From contig NZ_JACIYL010000092.1 of assembly GCF_014359955.1 (NCBI RefSeq), positions 1 through 9,455 on the forward strand: DNA of 9,455 nt, read 5' to 3'. The stretch is from Thermogutta sp. GTDB taxonomy: Bacteria > Planctomycetota > Planctomycetia > Pirellulales > Thermoguttaceae. Position 1 is the first letter of the stretch. The number at the start of each line of letters is the position of its first letter. Under the pieces are notes generated by a model. It made no database searches and was not told the DNA's origin. It was given only the letters and a program-made list of their open reading frames with translations. The position numbers were made by a program, and so were the translations under genes. Shown in pieces: positions 7,255-9,455 of the stretch.

Positions 7255-7940
7255 CCAACGTTCCGAATCGGCTCCTCTTCGTCATGCGGAACCGTCCGAT
7301 CCTGGCTCCGAGTCGGCCGATCCCCGTTATTGTATGTCTGTTGCCCAGCAGAACCCACCCGCTGTTCTTCACTGGGGATCAGCGTATCCCGCCTTTTCCC
7401 TCCCTTACCAACCTGGCAGATGCCCATTGGTGTATATCCCGCTGCAGCGTCCCGTGGTCCCCTGGCCCTTTGTTGGAAATCCTGTCCCAACGTCGCTCAG
7501 CGGCGACCTTCACCTCCGGACAACCGTTGTGGCGGGGGCAACCCAATCCGCCCCAGCAGGTATCAGGTGGCAAGGCCAACGATTTGGAGACTGACCATCG
7601 CGGCTGGCCGCCGATTTCCCACCGCCGCGCAATCGATGCAGGGGGTGCTCCTCTCGTCCTTGCGCGATGGACGCGAATTACTCGGCGACCACGTGGTCAC
7701 CACTCTGTCTTCAAATTATCGGGCCCCGTGACGATTGGCAAGGTGGTGTGGGCTTGGCCATGTCCACCTTTCCAAGAAACGTAGGAGACGCCATGCCGCA
7801 ATGTGGTACAGGGGCGATTCATGAATTGTTCCTGCCGTGCGACTGGCACGTGAACCGAGCAGTTGGGACCCCGCTGGTGAAACGGACCATCCCAAGGTTG
7901 GAATGTGGACCTGACAGGCAAGTCGCATCGAGAAATCCTT

Positions 7941-8020
7941 CGGAGAGGAATGCTTGGTGGGCCCGGCGCCGGAAAACCGGTTTTCTACCATTGAGAAATG
8001 GCCCTGCCAAGCATGTTCCT
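7941..8020. repeat. Nest of palindromes inside an imperfect inverted repeat
   Basis: Outer arms pair AGGAA (7946-7950) with TTCCT (8016-8020), TGCTTGG (7951-7957) with CCAAGCA (8007-8013) and GGGCC (7959-7963) with GGCCC (8000-8004), with small bulges. Inside, three perfect palindromes abut: GGGCCC (7959-7964), CCGGCGCCGG (7963-7972) and GAAAACCGGTTTTC (7972-7985). There is no T run after the outer arm, so it is not a usual terminator. Function unknown. Confidence 0.6.
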
Positions 8021-8108
8021 CCGGGGGGGAATCTCCCTGCCCCCAAACCCGCGCGGACATTCGAGGCCCCATCGGCAGAGGCAAAGTGGGACGTGTCAGG
8101 GTGTGCGG

Positions 8109-8137
8109 TTGTTCGGCCGGTGTTCGTGGGGTATCAT
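8109..8137 (+). promoter_or_regulatory. Weak candidate promoter for the pseudopilin gene
   Basis: TTGTTC (8109-8114) and TATCAT (8132-8137) are spaced by 17 bases, matching 3 of 6 and 5 of 6 consensus sigma-70 positions. It would give a leader of about 55 bases before the ATG at 8199. Such matches arise easily by chance. Confidence 0.3.
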
Positions 8138-8198
8138 GCGCGGTCAAATTCGATACGGACTGGGCTTGACGGCGGAGCAACTCTTCAGGAATGAAAAC

Positions 8199-9113
8199 AT
8201 GAAGGCGGGCTTCACGCTGGTGGAACTTCTTGTTGTGCTGACGATTGTGGGGCTCCTCACAGCACTGCTTTTGCCGGCCGTTCAGAGTGCGCGAGAGGCT
8301 GCTCGGCGTGCCCAGTGCAGCAATAATTTGAAACAACTGACGCTGGGAATGCACCACTATCATGATCAGATCGGGGCGTTTCCTTTTGGATTCAGCACTC
8401 TGGAGCAATCCTGGCACGCGATGTTGCTGCCCTACATTGAGCAGGAAGCCCTCTACCGGACGCTCATCTTTCAGGAATCAGGCCCGGGGAATTGGGATTC
8501 GGGGTCTGCCAACACGAAGGCGTGCCAGACGGTGATTCCGGTTTTTCGGTGCCCCAGCTTGCCGCTCCCGGAACACGTGGATCATGACATCCCTCAACGG
8601 GTGCCCAACAGTTACAATGGCATTGCCTCTTCCTCCGCGGCATCCGATGATCTGAGTACCGTACCTGCCGGCTATCCCCGGGTGGCGCTGGAGCAAATCA
8701 ACCTGGATGGCATGCTTTACGGAAACAGTGCGATTCGGATGGCAGATGTGACGGATGGAACCAGCCACACTGCGCTTTTCGGCGAAATGCACACCAATCC
8801 AGACTTCCAAAAAGACGGGCAGTCAATGGATTACTGGCAGATTGGCTTGCCTCACACGGCAACGTGGTTGCCCGGGGGAATCGGTGGGACAGAATACTCC
8901 GAGGCGCTCGCTTCCACGTTCGCGCCGCTTAATGGCTGGAAGGATTCGACGCTGCCCGGCGTGGTAATGGAATTGGCATGTGGGAGCTATCATCCTGGCG
9001 GCGCCATGTTCGGCTTCGTGGATGGCTCTGTAAGATTTTTGAGCGAAAAAGTGGATTACCAGCTCTATCGGAGCTTGGGTTCCCGCAATGGGCAGGAGAT
9101 GGCCGAGCCGTAA
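8199..9113 (+). CDS. DUF1559 family prepilin-like protein (H-x9-DG)
   Basis: A complete 304-residue type IV pilin-like protein. The start MKAGFTLVELL carries the prepilin peptidase site: cleavage after Gly4 would leave N-terminal Phe with Glu at mature position 5, followed by the hydrophobic helix LLVVLTIVGLLTALLLPAV. The family signature QSAREAARRAQCSNNLKQL follows, then LPYIEQEALY (67-76) and, near the end, His265 of HPGGAMFGFVDG with Asp275-Gly276, the H-x9-DG motif of planctomycete DUF1559 proteins. The ATG at 8199 is preferred because the prepilin leader begins there; AGGA (8187-8190) lies 8 bases upstream. The frame stays open upstream to 7998, but that extension would bury the leader. 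It is expected to sit in the inner membrane or in a pseudopilus; the exact role of the family is not established. No secretion or pilus-assembly genes adjoin it, so it appears to be one of many scattered paralogues. Confidence 0.95.
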   Translation: MKAGFTLVELLVVLTIVGLLTALLLPAVQSAREAARRAQCSNNLKQLTLGMHHYHDQIGAFPFGFSTLEQSWHAMLLPYIEQEALYRTLIFQESGPGNWDSGSANTKACQTVIPVFRCPSLPLPEHVDHDIPQRVPNSYNGIASSSAASDDLSTVPAGYPRVALEQINLDGMLYGNSAIRMADVTDGTSHTALFGEMHTNPDFQKDGQSMDYWQIGLPHTATWLPGGIGGTEYSEALASTFAPLNGWKDSTLPGVVMELACGSYHPGGAMFGFVDGSVRFLSEKVDYQLYRSLGSRNGQEMAEP

Positions 9114-9176
9114 CAGCGAATGGGCTCCACGGGGCATACAGCACCGGGTGTCTCCACACAGAAGATCAAAACGAAG

Positions 9177-9218
9177 ACAAGGGTGACGGTGTACAGAAGA
9201 AGCAACCGTCACCCCTGT
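9177..9218. terminator. Candidate terminator hairpin in the convergent gap
   Basis: GGGTGACGGT (9181-9190) and ACCGTCACCC (9205-9214) form a perfect 10-bp stem with a 14-base loop. After one mismatch the stem continues with ACA (9177-9179) and TGT (9216-9218). It lies 63 bases beyond the pseudopilin stop and 77 bases beyond the oxidoreductase stop on the other strand. No T run follows on either side, so it is at best an atypical terminator or RNA-stabilising hairpin. Confidence 0.5.
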
Positions 9219-9294
9219 TCGCTGGCGAAAGATAGGATATGGCCGGGCACTTACAGGATAGTAGCCCATTGGCAAACCCGTTTTTTTCGGGCCA

Positions 9295-9455
9295 TCAATA
9301 TTCGCGATCTGTTTTGAGTCCCGGCATCGGGACGGGATAGCGTCCGTCGGGCCCCAGTTGGAGCGGTGCTGGCGAGTCCATGGTCAAGTGATCGAGGCCC
9401 GGCGCCATCTCGTGCGGGCAGTTGAGCATTTCTTCGTAGGTGATTTCGCGACCGG
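9295..9455 (-). CDS. Gfo/Idh/MocA-family oxidoreductase, C-terminal fragment
   Basis: The last 52 codons of a gene running in from the right edge on the minus strand, ending at the TGA at 9295-9297. The translated tail contains GREITYEEMLNC, GLDHLTMDSPAP and GRYPVPMPG, a pattern I associate with the C-terminus of the exported or cytosolic Gfo/Idh/MocA NAD(P)-dependent oxidoreductases that are numerous in Planctomycetes (typical form: GKEITWEQMMNS...DSPAPV...GRYPVPIPG). The nucleotide-binding Rossmann domain lies outside the window, so cofactor motif, signal peptide and substrate cannot be judged. It converges on the pseudopilin gene. A weak GCCCG-A7-CGGGT hairpin followed by TT lies just past the stop (about 9277-9293). 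Family assignment rests on a short tail and is good but not certain. Confidence 0.8.
   Translation of the reverse strand, partial: GREITYEEMLNCPHEMAPGLDHLTMDSPAPLQLGPDGRYPVPMPGLKTDREY

Larger units (their letters stand above)
7255..8198. other. Long region without a supported gene
   Basis: These 944 bases lie between tRNA-Arg and the pseudopilin gene. Many short frames are open in both directions, as expected for GC-rich DNA, but they overlap one another, lack ribosome sites and show no family motif. No tRNA, recognised structural RNA or transposon end is seen. It must contain the tRNA-Arg promoter (not clearly identifiable) and the pseudopilin promoter. The palindrome nest around 7941-8020 is its only conspicuous structure. 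A decayed gene or an uncharacterised RNA cannot be excluded. Confidence 0.55.

Noticed and set aside
7998..8198. N-terminal extension of the pseudopilin frame by 67 codons
   Set aside because: The extension would bury the prepilin leader; the ATG at 8199 gives the canonical short leader ending in Gly before FTLVE.
8191..8202. A three-codon ATG AAA ACA TGA frame whose stop overlaps the pseudopilin ATG
   Set aside because: The only ribosome-like AGGA abuts its ATG and is properly spaced for the pseudopilin start instead; the mini-frame is most likely chance.
7716..8417. A 233-codon minus-strand frame running through the gap into the pseudopilin gene
   Set aside because: It overlaps antisense the well-supported pseudopilin N-terminus and shows no ribosome site or family motif.
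1..9455. CRISPR array, insertion sequence, prophage or toxin-antitoxin pair
   Set aside because: No regularly spaced repeats, transposase or integrase frames, terminal inverted repeats bounding a gene, or small two-gene module were found on either strand.

Overview
The window reads as chromosomal DNA of a planctomycete. The main reason is a DUF1559-type pseudopilin with the FTLVELL N-terminus and C-terminal H-x9-DG motif, a family greatly expanded in Planctomycetes. The C-terminal tail of a planctomycete-style Gfo/Idh/MocA oxidoreductase and a very large secreted glycoside-hydrolase-like protein agree with this. The lineage is an inference; genus cannot be fixed from this stretch.

Layout. 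Positions 1-6536 carry three genes on the minus strand, transcribed in the order: unrecognised cytosolic protein (6536-5646), glucuronate isomerase uxaC (5363-3939), then a 1243-residue exported protein (3770-39) with signal peptide, Ig-like domain, jelly-roll domain, a glycoside-hydrolase-like barrel and C-terminal beta domains. They point the same way, separated by 282 and 168 bases, so a loose operon is possible but unproven. UxaC isomerises D-glucuronate or D-galacturonate in the cytosol. An attractive reading is that the exported protein attacks a uronate-bearing glycan outside the cytoplasm and UxaC begins catabolism of the released sugar acid.

Positions 6537-7028 hold no convincing gene, only a short hairpin and a TATAAT promoter for tRNA-Cys(GCA) at 7029-7101 (+). 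This tRNA converges on tRNA-Arg(UCU) at 7182-7254 (-). Between them is a perfect 17-bp inverted repeat flanked by A and T runs, a clear bidirectional terminator. Positions 7255-8198 (944 bases) contain no gene I can support, but include a dense nest of palindromes around 7941-8020.

The DUF1559 pseudopilin gene (8199-9113, +) follows, then a hairpin in the convergent gap, then the last 52 codons of a Gfo/Idh/MocA-family oxidoreductase entering from the right edge on the minus strand (9295-9455). I saw no CRISPR array, insertion sequence, rRNA or phage gene. The least explained material is the exported multidomain enzyme, the orphan protein upstream of uxaC, and the palindrome nest.
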